The notes under the pieces were generated by a model, which saw nothing but the letters and a program-made list of their open reading frames with translations, searched no databases and was not told the origin of the DNA. Of a stretch of 64,000 nucleotides of DNA, positions 54,227 to 62,166 are shown piece by piece (within the stretch, counting starts at the first letter, position 1; every line of letters starts with the position of its first letter). A program made the translations under genes and the position numbers. Origin of the DNA: Microtetraspora glauca (GTDB lineage: Bacteria > Actinomycetota > Actinomycetes > Streptosporangiales > Streptosporangiaceae); NCBI GenBank assembly GCA_001570385.1, contig BBYL01000006.1, positions 62,001 to 126,000 of the forward strand, written 5' to 3'.

Positions 54227-56070
54227 TGGACAGCAGGCGTACCCCGTCCGGTGATGGACGCGGTCGGAGCCGGAGCACCGGCGGGCGCGACACGCGAGGC
54301 GGGTCACAGGGCGGATCCCAGAGCGGATCGCGCGGTGGATCCCAGGGCGGATTCCGGGCCGGCCGAGGTGGCGGGTTCCGTTCCCAGGAACCCCGTTCTG
54401 ACAGATATGGCGACCGCGAGCGCCGGTACGACGACCGAGGAGGCTCCTCCCGGTCGAGTGACCGTGCGTCCGACAGAGGAGCCGACCGCGGGGCCGGCAG
54501 AGGAGCGGATCGCAGGGGCGACCGCGGATTCGACCGCGGGCCCGACCGTGGGTTCGACCGCGGGGCGGACCGCGGAGGCTCCCGCGAGTTCAGCCGCGAC
54601 CGGGGCCCCGCCGGATCCGACCGGGGCGAGCGCGGATCCTTCCGGGCGGGGCGGAACGGTTCCGCCGGTGGATACGGCAGGCCGGCCGGCGACCGGAGCC
54701 GGGACGGCGACCGCTTCCGTGACTCCCGCGATCGTGACTCTCGCGGTGGTGACTCTCGCGGTGACTTCCGGGGCAGGGATGCGCGCGACCGCGACTCTCG
54801 TGACTTCCGGGACTCGCGCGACTCTCGTGGCTCGCGTGACCGCGACTTCCGCGACCGGGACTCGCGGGGCGGCGACTTCCGGGGCAGGGACTCCCGGGGC
54901 GGCGACTTCCGCGACCGTGGTCCCCGTGACTCCCGTGACTCCCGTGACTCCCGTGGTTCGGGTGACCGTGACTTCCGCGAGCACGGTTCGGGCGACCGCG
55001 ACGGCCGTACGTCCGGCGCCGGCTCCCGAGGCCGGTACGGCAGGCCCGAGGGCGGAGGCCGCAGGGACGGCGAGCGCCGTGAGCGCCGTGACGAGGTGCA
55101 GACCATCGGGCGCGTCGGCGGCGGCGACAGAGGCGGTTCCCGTGGCCGGTTCGGCAGGGACAGCTCCCGGCGCGAGCTGCGCGGCGGTCCGCGGAACGAC
55201 TTCAGGAACGGCCCGGCGGGCGGCCGCGCGGGCGGCCGTGACGGGGCCCCCGGCGAGAACCCGTTCAAGAGCGCCAGGCAGCCCCGCCGGGACCCGGACT
55301 TCTACGAGCCCGGCTACACCGACGAGCGCGACACCACCGAGGTGCCGGGCGGCGTCCGGCTGCAGAAGGTCCTCGCGCAGGCGGGGGTGGCGAGCCGCCG
55401 CGCCTGCGAGGAGATGATCGGCGACGGCCGGGTCACGGTCGACGGCCAGGTGGTCCGCCGCTTCGGCGCGCGGGTCGACCCGGCCAAGCAGGTCATCCAC
55501 GTGGACGGCAAGCGCATCCCGACCGCGGCCGACCTCGTCTACTACGCGTTCAACAAGCCGATCGGCGTGGTGAGCACGATGGAGGACCCCGAGGGCAGGC
55601 CCTGCCTGCAGGACTACGTCCAGGATCTCGCGCCGCGCCTGTTCCACGTCGGACGGCTGGACACCGAGACCGAGGGCCTGCTGCTGTTCACCAACGACGG
55701 CGAGCTCGCCCACCGGCTGACCCACCCCAGCTACGGCGTCCAGAAGAAGTACTGGGCGAAGGTCCCCGGACCGGTCCCGCGTGACCTCCACCGGGTGCTG
55801 CGCAAGGGCGTCGAGCTGGAGGACGGCCTGGCCAAGGTGGACGAGTTCCACGTGGTTCAGGAGCACGCCCAGCAGGCGCTGGTCGAGATCGTCCTGCACG
55901 AAGGGCGCAAGCACATCGTGCGGCGGCTGCTCGAGGAGACCGGCCACCGGGTGATCGACCTGGCCCGCATCGAGTTCGGCCCGGTGAAGCTGGGCCGGCT
56001 GAAGCCGGGCACGGTGCGCACGCTCACCCTGCAGGAGGTCGGCGAGCTGTACGCGGCGGTCGGCCTGTAG
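54226..56070 (+). CDS. RsuA/RluB-family rRNA pseudouridine synthase with large disordered N-terminus
   Basis: 614 residues. The C-terminal 240 or so form a complete enzyme: an S4 RNA-binding domain (RLQKVLAQAGVASRRACEEM, from about residue 378) and the catalytic domain, with Asp in VGRLDTETEGLLLFTNDG (about residue 482). It should make pseudouridine in ribosomal RNA. The first 370 residues have no stable fold and are built of Arg, Asp, Gly and Ser (runs such as DRGFDRGPDRGFDRG and RDSRDFRDSRDSRGS). Actinobacterial homologues often have a shorter charged extension; this one is very long. The GTG start is supported by the one-base overlap with scpB and GAGGAG upstream. Confidence 0.92.
   Translation: MDSRRTPSGDGRGRSRSTGGRDTRGGSQGGSQSGSRGGSQGGFRAGRGGGFRSQEPRSDRYGDRERRYDDRGGSSRSSDRASDRGADRGAGRGADRRGDRGFDRGPDRGFDRGADRGGSREFSRDRGPAGSDRGERGSFRAGRNGSAGGYGRPAGDRSRDGDRFRDSRDRDSRGGDSRGDFRGRDARDRDSRDFRDSRDSRGSRDRDFRDRDSRGGDFRGRDSRGGDFRDRGPRDSRDSRDSRGSGDRDFREHGSGDRDGRTSGAGSRGRYGRPEGGGRRDGERRERRDEVQTIGRVGGGDRGGSRGRFGRDSSRRELRGGPRNDFRNGPAGGRAGGRDGAPGENPFKSARQPRRDPDFYEPGYTDERDTTEVPGGVRLQKVLAQAGVASRRACEEMIGDGRVTVDGQVVRRFGARVDPAKQVIHVDGKRIPTAADLVYYAFNKPIGVVSTMEDPEGRPCLQDYVQDLAPRLFHVGRLDTETEGLLLFTNDGELAHRLTHPSYGVQKKYWAKVPGPVPRDLHRVLRKGVELEDGLAKVDEFHVVQEHAQQALVEIVLHEGRKHIVRRLLEETGHRVIDLARIEFGPVKLGRLKPGTVRTLTLQEVGELYAAVGL
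54290..55030 (+). repeat. Degenerate repeat region encoding the RD/RG/SR-rich extension
   Basis: Short units such as GACCGCGG, GACTCCCGTGACTCCCGTGAC and GGCGACTTCCGGGGCAGGGACTCCC recur many times with variation across about 740 bases. Units keep the reading frame. Because of the composition, long but unsupported open frames appear on both strands here. Confidence 0.85.
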
Positions 56071-56141
56071 CCTGTCCGGACGACAGACGGCGGCAGCGGC
56101 GCCCCGTGGAATCAGGCGTGGTGGAACGAGAAGGGGACGAC

Positions 56142-56501
56142 ATGGTGCGGGCGGTCCGGGGAGCCATCCAGGTCGACGGCAACGATCGCGCGTCGATCCT
56201 CGCCGGGACGACGGAGCTGGTGACCGAGGTGATGGCGCGCAACAAGCTCACCACCGACGACGTCATCAGCGTGATCTTCACGGCCACACCCGACCTGACG
56301 GCGGAGTTCCCCGCCCTCGCGGCCAGGAAGCTGGGTTTCCACGACGTGCCGCTGCTGTGCGCGAGTGAGATCGACGTGCCGGGTGCCCTGCCGAGAGTGG
56401 TCCGGTTGATGGCCCACGTGGCCACCGACCGGCCCCGGCAGGAGATCCAGCACGTCTATCTCCGGGGCGCGGTCGCCCTCAGGGTGGACATCGCCCAGTA
56501 G
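56142..56501 (+). CDS. aroH: Chorismate mutase, AroH type
   Basis: 119 residues, matching the trimeric AroH class known from Bacillus and not the helical AroQ class. VRAVRGAIQV holds the N-terminal catalytic Arg; LLCASEIDVPG has the Cys and Glu of the site; VVRLMAHV, HVYLRGAVALR and the C-terminal VD complete it. It converts chorismate to prephenate for phenylalanine and tyrosine. ATG at 56142 is preferred, with AAGGGG six bases upstream; an in-frame GTG at 56106 exists. tyrA, which uses its product, is the next gene. Confidence 0.94.
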   Translation: MVRAVRGAIQVDGNDRASILAGTTELVTEVMARNKLTTDDVISVIFTATPDLTAEFPALAARKLGFHDVPLLCASEIDVPGALPRVVRLMAHVATDRPRQEIQHVYLRGAVALRVDIAQ

Positions 56502-56694
56502 ACCGCCCGGCGAGCTAGCACGGCCTGCCGGGGCCCCGGAGGGCGCGAAAGCCCCTCGGGTGAATTGAGCACCATAAGTTGGGCCAAGTATCACAGCCGG
56601 GTGAGACGGCGCGTAACGCCTCGGGTAGGACGAGCCTGGCAAGAAGGACCTGGTACGAGCGTCCGGCGAGCGGACGCCTCACGACACGGCACGG

Positions 56695-56700
56695 TAGGGC
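56695..56700 (+). promoter_or_regulatory. -10-like element for tyrA
   Basis: TAGGGC is followed by six bases (AGCACC) and the ATG at 56707. The last base of the hexamer differs from the TANNNT consensus, so it is weaker than the other members of this set. Confidence 0.4.
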
Positions 56701-56706
56701 AGCACC

Positions 56707-57798
56707 ATGACTCCCATCCAGGACGGCACGATCGGCAGCGTCGTCGTTGTCGGCACCGGTTTGATCGGCACCTCCGTCGCGCTGGCCCTCCGCCAGCGCG
56801 GCGTGCGGGTCTACCTCGCCGACCGCGACGCGGGCGCCGTACGGCTGGCGCGGGAGCTCGGCGCGGGGGAGGAGTGGGCGCCTGGCGCGACCGCGGACCT
56901 CGCCGTCATCGCGGTGCCGCCGCAGTTCGTCGCCCGCCAGCTGCTCGACCTCCAGAAGAACGGCGCCGCCCGTTGCTACACCGACGTGGCGAGCGTCAAG
57001 GCGCTCCCCGTGGCTCAGGCGGAGGAGCTCGGGTGTGACCTGACCTCCTTCGTGCCGGGCCATCCCCTGGCGGGACGCGAGCGGTCGGGTCCGGCAGCCG
57101 CGCGGGCCGACCTTTTCCTTGGCCGCCCCTGGGCCCTGTGCCCCATCGCGGAGACGTCGGCGGAGGCCGTACAGACCGTGCGTGAGCTGGTCGCCCTCTG
57201 CGGCGGGAACGCCGTCACGGTGGAGGCCGCGGAGCACGACCGCGCGGTGGCCGTCATCTCCCACGCGCCGCACGTGACCGCGGCGGCCGTGGCCGCGCGG
57301 CTGGCCGAGGCGTCGGAGACGGCGCTCGGGTTGTCCGGCCAGGGCGTACGCGACGTCACGCGCATCGCCGCGGGCGACCCGTCGCTGTGGACCGGCATCC
57401 TGTCCGGCAACGCCGTACCCGTCGCGGAGGTGCTCGAGGTCGTGGCGGCCGACCTGGCCGCGGCCGCGCGGTCGTTGCGCGCCTTCGCGGGCGAGGGCAC
57501 GGCCGTCGCCGAGGTGACCGACCTGCTCGCCCGCGGCGTCGTGGGCACCGGCCGGATCCCCGGCAAGCACGGCGGCCCGGCCCGCACCTATACGGTCGTC
57601 CAGGTCGTGATCGGCGACCGGCCGGGCGAGCTGGCCCGGCTGGTGCAGGCCGCGGGGGAGACCGGGGTCAACATCGAGGACATCCGCCTCGAGCACGCGC
57701 CGGGGCTGCCTCTCGGCGCCGCCGAGCTGTACGTCCAGCCGGAGGCGGCGGAAGGGCTCGCAGAGGCGCTGCGCGAGCGCGGCTGGCAGGTGCCCTGA
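56707..57798 (+). CDS. tyrA: Prephenate dehydrogenase with C-terminal ACT domain
   Basis: 363 residues. The dinucleotide-binding motif is VVGTGLIGTSVALAL (from residue 14), and the dehydrogenase core includes GHPLAGRERSG and VISHAPHVTAAAV. The C-terminal 80 residues (TYTVVQVVIGDRPGELARLVQAAG...) form an ACT domain, probably for feedback control by an aromatic amino acid. The enzyme oxidatively decarboxylates prephenate to hydroxyphenylpyruvate in tyrosine synthesis. It follows aroH, which supplies its substrate, after 205 bases. Confidence 0.95.
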   Translation: MTPIQDGTIGSVVVVGTGLIGTSVALALRQRGVRVYLADRDAGAVRLARELGAGEEWAPGATADLAVIAVPPQFVARQLLDLQKNGAARCYTDVASVKALPVAQAEELGCDLTSFVPGHPLAGRERSGPAAARADLFLGRPWALCPIAETSAEAVQTVRELVALCGGNAVTVEAAEHDRAVAVISHAPHVTAAAVAARLAEASETALGLSGQGVRDVTRIAAGDPSLWTGILSGNAVPVAEVLEVVAADLAAAARSLRAFAGEGTAVAEVTDLLARGVVGTGRIPGKHGGPARTYTVVQVVIGDRPGELARLVQAAGETGVNIEDIRLEHAPGLPLGAAELYVQPEAAEGLAEALRERGWQVP

Positions 57799-57978
57799 GG
57801 GCGGACGCCCGGAGCCTCCTCGTCGGGTGAGGGGCCCGATGCCGTCAGCGGTGGCAGGGCCGTGCCCTGATCGCCGGCGGCGCTGTCCGATGCGCGGGGG
57901 ATCGGCGAGTGCCGGTACTCTCGGGGGCGGACAACGTCGGAGTGCATCTTGACGCGCTCTTGAGGCAGAGGAGCGATC

Positions 57979-58647
57979 GTGTCGGGTCTGGTCGTCGCGA
58001 TGGACGGGCCTTCGGGGTCGGGCAAGTCGAGCGCGTCGCGCGGGGTCGCGCGGGCTCTGGGGGTGCGTTACCTCGACACCGGAGCGATGTACCGCGCGGT
58101 CACCTGGTGGATGCTCCAGCGGGGCGTCGACCTGGCCGATCCGGGGGCGATCGCGAGCCGGTCGGGCGAGCCCGAGCTGGTCATGAGCACCGACCCTGAC
58201 GCCCCGGGCGTCACCGTGGACGGCGTGGACGCCAATGGGCCGATCCGCACCGAGGAGGTGACGCGGGCCGTCTCGGCGGTGAGCGCCGTCCCCGAGGTGC
58301 GCGCCCGCCTGGTGAACCTCCAGCGGGAGATCATCGCCGGCTCGCTGGCCTCCGGCGGCATCGTGGTGGAGGGGCGGGACATCGGCACCGTGGTCGCCCC
58401 GGACGCACAGGTCAAGGTCTTCCTGACCGCGAGCGCCGACGCCCGCGCGCGGCGGCGTACGGCCGAGCTGTCCGGCACGACCGTCGCGGCGCAGAAGGCC
58501 GAGATGGCGCGGCGGGACACGCTCGACTCGACCCGCCAGGCGGACCCGCTGGCGATGGCGGCGGACGCGATCGAGCTGGACACGACGCCGCTGGACCTCG
58601 ACGAGGTGATCGCCGAGGTGCTGCGGCTGGTCAAGGAACGAGCCTGA
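57979..58647 (+). CDS. cmk: Cytidylate kinase
   Basis: 222 residues. The P-loop is GPSGSGKSS (residues 10-18), followed by [14 protein letters not shown], the conserved CMP-binding stretch, and [15 protein letters not shown]. It phosphorylates CMP and dCMP. AGAGGAG stands five bases before the GTG at 57979. TACTCT at 57916-57921 could be its -10 box, giving a leader of about 50 bases. der follows after 85 bases. Many relatives have an acyltransferase gene between cmk and der; none is present here. Confidence 0.95.
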   Translation: MSGLVVAMDGPSGSGKSSASRGVARALGVRYLDTGAMYRAVTWWMLQRGVDLADPGAIASRSGEPELVMSTDPDAPGVTVDGVDANGPIRTEEVTRAVSAVSAVPEVRARLVNLQREIIAGSLASGGIVVEGRDIGTVVAPDAQVKVFLTASADARARRRTAELSGTTVAAQKAEMARRDTLDSTRQADPLAMAADAIELDTTPLDLDEVIAEVLRLVKERA

Positions 58648-58732
58648 GTTCGGGAAGGGCCGGGGCACCCGGTCTCGAAGGGCCGACGGGCAAGAAGCGA
58701 ACCTGATCCTCTCCGGATCGGGAGAGGAAGCG

Positions 58733-60154
58733 ATGAGCAGGGACGTGACGGGGGAGTACGGGGACGAGGCCGGCTGGATCGAGGCCGAGCTCGCCGATCT
58801 CGCCGGGGACGAGGCCGAGGAGACGCCCGACACCGGGCCGCTGCCGGTCGTGGCCGTTGTGGGCCGCCCCAACGTGGGCAAGTCCACGCTGGTCAACCGC
58901 ATCATCGGCCGCCGCGAGGCGGTCGTCGAGGACGTGCCGGGCGTGACGCGGGACCGGGTCACCTACGAGGCGACCTGGCGGGGCCGCAGGTTCACCCTGG
59001 TGGACACCGGCGGCTGGGACCCGGACGCCACGGGCATGGCGCTGCGGATCGCCGAGCAGGCGCAGATCGCGGCCGAGCTGGCCGACGTGATCCTGTTCGT
59101 CGTGGACGCGAGCGTCGGCGTGACCGATTCGGACGAGGCCGTCGGCGCGGTGCTGCGCCGTTCCGGCAAGCCCGTGGTGCTGGCCGCCAACAAGGTGGAC
59201 AACCAGCTCATGGAGCTGGAGGCGACCGGGCTGTGGTCGCTCGGGCTGGGCGAGCCGTACCCCGTGTCGGCGCTGCACGGCCGCGCCAGCGGCGACCTGC
59301 TCGACATCGTGCTGGACGCGCTGCCCGAGACGCCGCCGCAGACGTTCGGCGTGCGCAGCGGCCCGCGCCGTGTGGCGCTGCTGGGCAAGCCCAACGTCGG
59401 CAAGTCCTCCCTGCTGAACAAGGTGGCGGGCGAGGAGCGGGTCCTGGTCGACCCGATGGCGGGCACCACCCGCGACCCGGTCGACGAGCTGGTCGAGCTG
59501 GGCGGCCGGACGTACCGCTTCGTCGACACCGCGGGCATCCGCCGCCGTGACCGTGAGCTGAAGGGCGCCGACTTCTACGCGGCGATGCGCACGCGGGCCG
59601 CGCTTGAGCGGTCGGAGGTCGCGATCGTGCTGATCGACGCCTCCGACGTGCTGACGGAGCAGGACCTGCGCATCATCAGCCTGGTGATCGAGTCCGGCCG
59701 GTGCATGGTGGTCGCGTTCAACAAGTGGGACCTGGTCGACGAGGACCGGCGCTACTACCTGGAGAAGGAGATCGACCGGCAGCTCGTCCGCACGCCGTGG
59801 GCGCTGCGGGTCAACATCTCCGCCAAGACGGGCAGGCACGTCGAGAAGCTCACCCCGGCGATCGAGCGCGCGCTCGACTCCTGGGGGACACGGGTGCCGA
59901 CCGCCCGGCTCAACCAGTTCCTCACCGAACTGGTCCAGGCGACGCCGCCCCCGGTGCGCGGCGGCAAGCAGCCGAAGATCCTGTTCGCGACCCAGGCGTC
60001 CACCGAGCCCCCGAAGTTCGTGCTGTTCACCTCGGGCTTCCTGGAGGAGACCTACCGCCGGTTCATCGAGCGCCGGATTCGCGAGGAGTTCGGTTTCGCC
60101 GGGTCTCCGATCGAGGTCACGATGAAGATCAGGGAGAAGCGCAAGGGCAAGTGA
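58733..60154 (+). CDS. der: Ribosome biogenesis GTPase Der (EngA)
   Basis: 473 residues with two tandem GTPase domains and a KH-like C-terminal domain. First G1 GRPNVGKST, with G3 DTGG; second G1 GKPNVGKSS, with G3 DTAG; the NKVD and NKWD G4 motifs are both present. Der acts in late 50S subunit assembly. A 40-residue acidic N-terminal extension precedes the first domain, as in other actinobacteria. GGGAGAGGAAG lies just before the ATG. It is the last gene of the aroH-tyrA-cmk-der group. Confidence 0.97.
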   Translation: MSRDVTGEYGDEAGWIEAELADLAGDEAEETPDTGPLPVVAVVGRPNVGKSTLVNRIIGRREAVVEDVPGVTRDRVTYEATWRGRRFTLVDTGGWDPDATGMALRIAEQAQIAAELADVILFVVDASVGVTDSDEAVGAVLRRSGKPVVLAANKVDNQLMELEATGLWSLGLGEPYPVSALHGRASGDLLDIVLDALPETPPQTFGVRSGPRRVALLGKPNVGKSSLLNKVAGEERVLVDPMAGTTRDPVDELVELGGRTYRFVDTAGIRRRDRELKGADFYAAMRTRAALERSEVAIVLIDASDVLTEQDLRIISLVIESGRCMVVAFNKWDLVDEDRRYYLEKEIDRQLVRTPWALRVNISAKTGRHVEKLTPAIERALDSWGTRVPTARLNQFLTELVQATPPPVRGGKQPKILFATQASTEPPKFVLFTSGFLEETYRRFIERRIREEFGFAGSPIEVTMKIREKRKGK

Positions 60155-60163
60155 CCCGCCGGC

Positions 60164-60197
60164 GGTTCCGATGGTAGGGCTGACCCCACCATCGGAA
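60164..60197 (+). terminator. Hairpin after der
   Basis: An 11-bp inverted repeat (GTTCCGATGGT, 60164-60174, with 60187-60197), extended by three more inner pairs, begins ten bases after the der stop. There is no T-run, so the call as terminator is moderate. Confidence 0.6.
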
Positions 60198-60248
60198 CGC
60201 TGGTGGGCTGGCTCGATCGCGCGAGCGGGAAAACCTAGTTTGATTGGC

Positions 60249-61496
60249 ATGCGACGACTACTGCGCCGCCTGACGGCTGACACGACCTATCTGCTGCTGG
60301 GTCTTCCCCTCGCGCTCATCGCCTTCTGCCTGCTGTCCGTCGGCCTGTCGGCCGGAGTCGGACTGGTGGTCGTCTGGATCGGCGTCCCTTTGCTCGCCCT
60401 GACCCTGCTCGGGGCGCGGGGCCTCGGTGACATCGAGCGGGTGCGGGTCCGCGGCGTTCTCGACAAGCCCCTGTCCCGGCCCCGCTATCCGGAGGCGCCG
60501 GCGGGGGCCGGATGGGTGCGCCGCGTGGTGACCCCGCTCCTCAGCGGCCAGTCCTGGCTCGACGTGCTGCACGGATTCGTGGTCTTCCCCGTCGCGACGT
60601 TGACGTTCTGCGTGGCCGTGACGTGGTGGGCGGCGACGGCCTTCGGCCTGCTGTATCCCCTCTACGGATGGATCACCTCCAACATCCCGGGTAACCAGCA
60701 GCTGCCCGAGCTGATCGGCCTCGGCAGCGGATACGTCGTCGACACCGCTTTCTACTTCTTCCTCGGCCTGGTCTTCGCGGTCACGCTCGTGCCGGTCATC
60801 CGGGGGTGTGCCGTCATGCAGGCCTCGCTGGGCAGGGCCCTGCTGACCGGGGTGGCGGAGCTGCACGAGCGCATCGAGGGGCTCACCGAGGGGCGCAACG
60901 CCGCCGTCCACGCGGAGGCAGACGCGCTGCGCCGGCTGGAGCGCGACATCCACGACGGGCCGCAGCAGCGTCTCGTGCACCTCGCGATGGAGCTGTCCAG
61001 GGCGCAGCGGGAGCTACAGCGGGACGCGTCCGCGGCGCACGACACGATCGGCCAGGCGATCACCGCGACCCGGGAGACCCTCGACGAGCTGCGCGCGCTG
61101 TCGCGGGGCATCGCCCCGCCGATCCTCGCCGACCGGGGGCTCGCCCCCGCGCTGGCCGCCCTCGCGGGCCGCTGCACCGTGCCGGTGGAGCTCGACGTCC
61201 AGGTCGCCGAGCGGTTCCCCGCGCTGGTGGAGAACACCGTCTACTTCCTGACCGCCGAGGCGCTCACGAACGTGGCCAAGCACAGCCGGGCCACGTCGTG
61301 CTCGGTGACCCTGACCAGGATCGGGGACTCCCTTCTGCTCACCATCGGCGACGACGGGGTCGGCGGCGCGCACGTCGCGAAGGGACACGGCCTGGCCGGC
61401 CTCGCCGACCGGGTTCGCGTGGTCGAGGGTGAGCTGACCGTAAATTCGCCGGCCGGTGGGCCGACGCTGATCGTCGCGGAGGTGCCGTGCGGGTAG
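60249..61496 (+). CDS. NarL-type sensor histidine kinase with N-terminal membrane sensor
   Basis: 415 residues. Four or more transmembrane helices in the first 190 residues form a putative sensor region (YLLLGLPLALIAFCLLSVGLS, VGLVVVWIGVPLLALTLLG). HisKA_3 follows with phospho-acceptor His near residue 235 (RLERDIHDGPQQRLVHLAMEL), then an HATPase domain (ALTNVAKHSRA, DDGVGGAHVAKGHGLAGLADR). ATG at 60249 is preceded by TAGTTT with eight bases between and no ribosome site, so a leaderless start is possible. It overlaps its response regulator by 10 bases. The signal is unknown. Confidence 0.9.
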   Translation: MRRLLRRLTADTTYLLLGLPLALIAFCLLSVGLSAGVGLVVVWIGVPLLALTLLGARGLGDIERVRVRGVLDKPLSRPRYPEAPAGAGWVRRVVTPLLSGQSWLDVLHGFVVFPVATLTFCVAVTWWAATAFGLLYPLYGWITSNIPGNQQLPELIGLGSGYVVDTAFYFFLGLVFAVTLVPVIRGCAVMQASLGRALLTGVAELHERIEGLTEGRNAAVHAEADALRRLERDIHDGPQQRLVHLAMELSRAQRELQRDASAAHDTIGQAITATRETLDELRALSRGIAPPILADRGLAPALAALAGRCTVPVELDVQVAERFPALVENTVYFLTAEALTNVAKHSRATSCSVTLTRIGDSLLLTIGDDGVGGAHVAKGHGLAGLADRVRVVEGELTVNSPAGGPTLIVAEVPCG

Positions 61497-62134
61497 TCGT
61501 GGCCGATGACGCCGTCCTGATCCGGGAGGGCCTGGTCCGTCTTCTTGAGGAGTTCGGCTGCGAGGTGGTGGCGGCGGTCGGCACGGGCGATGAGCTCGTG
61601 CGGGCCGTCGTCGCCCTCCGCCCGGACGTCTCCGTGGTGGACGTGCGGATGCCGCCGACCTTCACCGACGAGGGGTTGCGGGCCGCCGTCGAGACCCGGG
61701 AGAAGGTTCCGGGCGCGCCCGTGCTGATCCTGTCCCAGTACGTCGAGGTCTCCTACGCCGACGACCTGCTGGCCGACGCCCGCGGCGCGGTCGGCTACCT
61801 GCTCAAGGACCGGGTGGTCGACGTCGAGGAGTTCATGGACGGGCTGCGCCGGGTCGCGGGGGGCGGCACGGTCTTCGACCCCCAGGTGGTCGCCCAGCTG
61901 ATGGTGCGCCGCCGCAGGGACGACCCGCTGACCTCGCTCACCCCGCGCGAGCGCGAGGTGCTCGGCCTGATGGCGGAGGGCAGGTCCAACCCCGCCATCA
62001 GCCGCCAGCTGGTCGTCACGGAGGGCGCGGTCGAGAAGCACATCACCGGCATCTTCCAGAAGCTCGGCCTGCACGCGCAGGACGCCGACCAGCACCGCCG
62101 CGTCCTGGCGGTGCTGGCCTACCTGCGCTCCTGA
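61487..62134 (+). CDS. NarL/FixJ-family response regulator
   Basis: 215 residues: a receiver with phospho-acceptor Asp52 (SVVDVRMPP) and Lys in GYLLKDRV, then a LuxR-type helix-turn-helix (SLTPREREVLGLMAEGRSN...VVTEGAVEKHITGIFQKL). GTG at 61487 lies inside the kinase gene, giving a tight pair. The neighbouring multicopper oxidase gene is convergent. It could be a target, but nothing in the sequence shows a binding site. Confidence 0.94.
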   Translation: MRVVVADDAVLIREGLVRLLEEFGCEVVAAVGTGDELVRAVVALRPDVSVVDVRMPPTFTDEGLRAAVETREKVPGAPVLILSQYVEVSYADDLLADARGAVGYLLKDRVVDVEEFMDGLRRVAGGGTVFDPQVVAQLMVRRRRDDPLTSLTPREREVLGLMAEGRSNPAISRQLVVTEGAVEKHITGIFQKLGLHAQDADQHRRVLAVLAYLRS

Positions 62135-62160
62135 CCGCGCGTCGGGCGCGTCACGCGCGG
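62135..62160. terminator. Hairpin between convergent regulator and oxidase genes
   Basis: A 7-bp stem (CCGCGCG, 62135-62141, with 62154-62160) and a 12-base loop fill most of the 32-base gap between two convergent genes. Without a T-run it is only a candidate bidirectional terminator. Confidence 0.4.
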
Positions 62161-62166
62161 CCGGCG

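Noticed and set aside
54290..55030. Possible CRISPR array in the repeat region
   Set aside because: Units are short, irregular and lack uniform spacers; they keep codon frame and there are no cas genes.
54304..55947. 547-residue minus-strand and 388-residue plus-strand (54251-55417) frames over the rluB-like gene
   Set aside because: Both are low-complexity Thr/Ala/Val-rich readings of the same repeats. Only the GTG-54226 frame joins to a complete enzyme domain.
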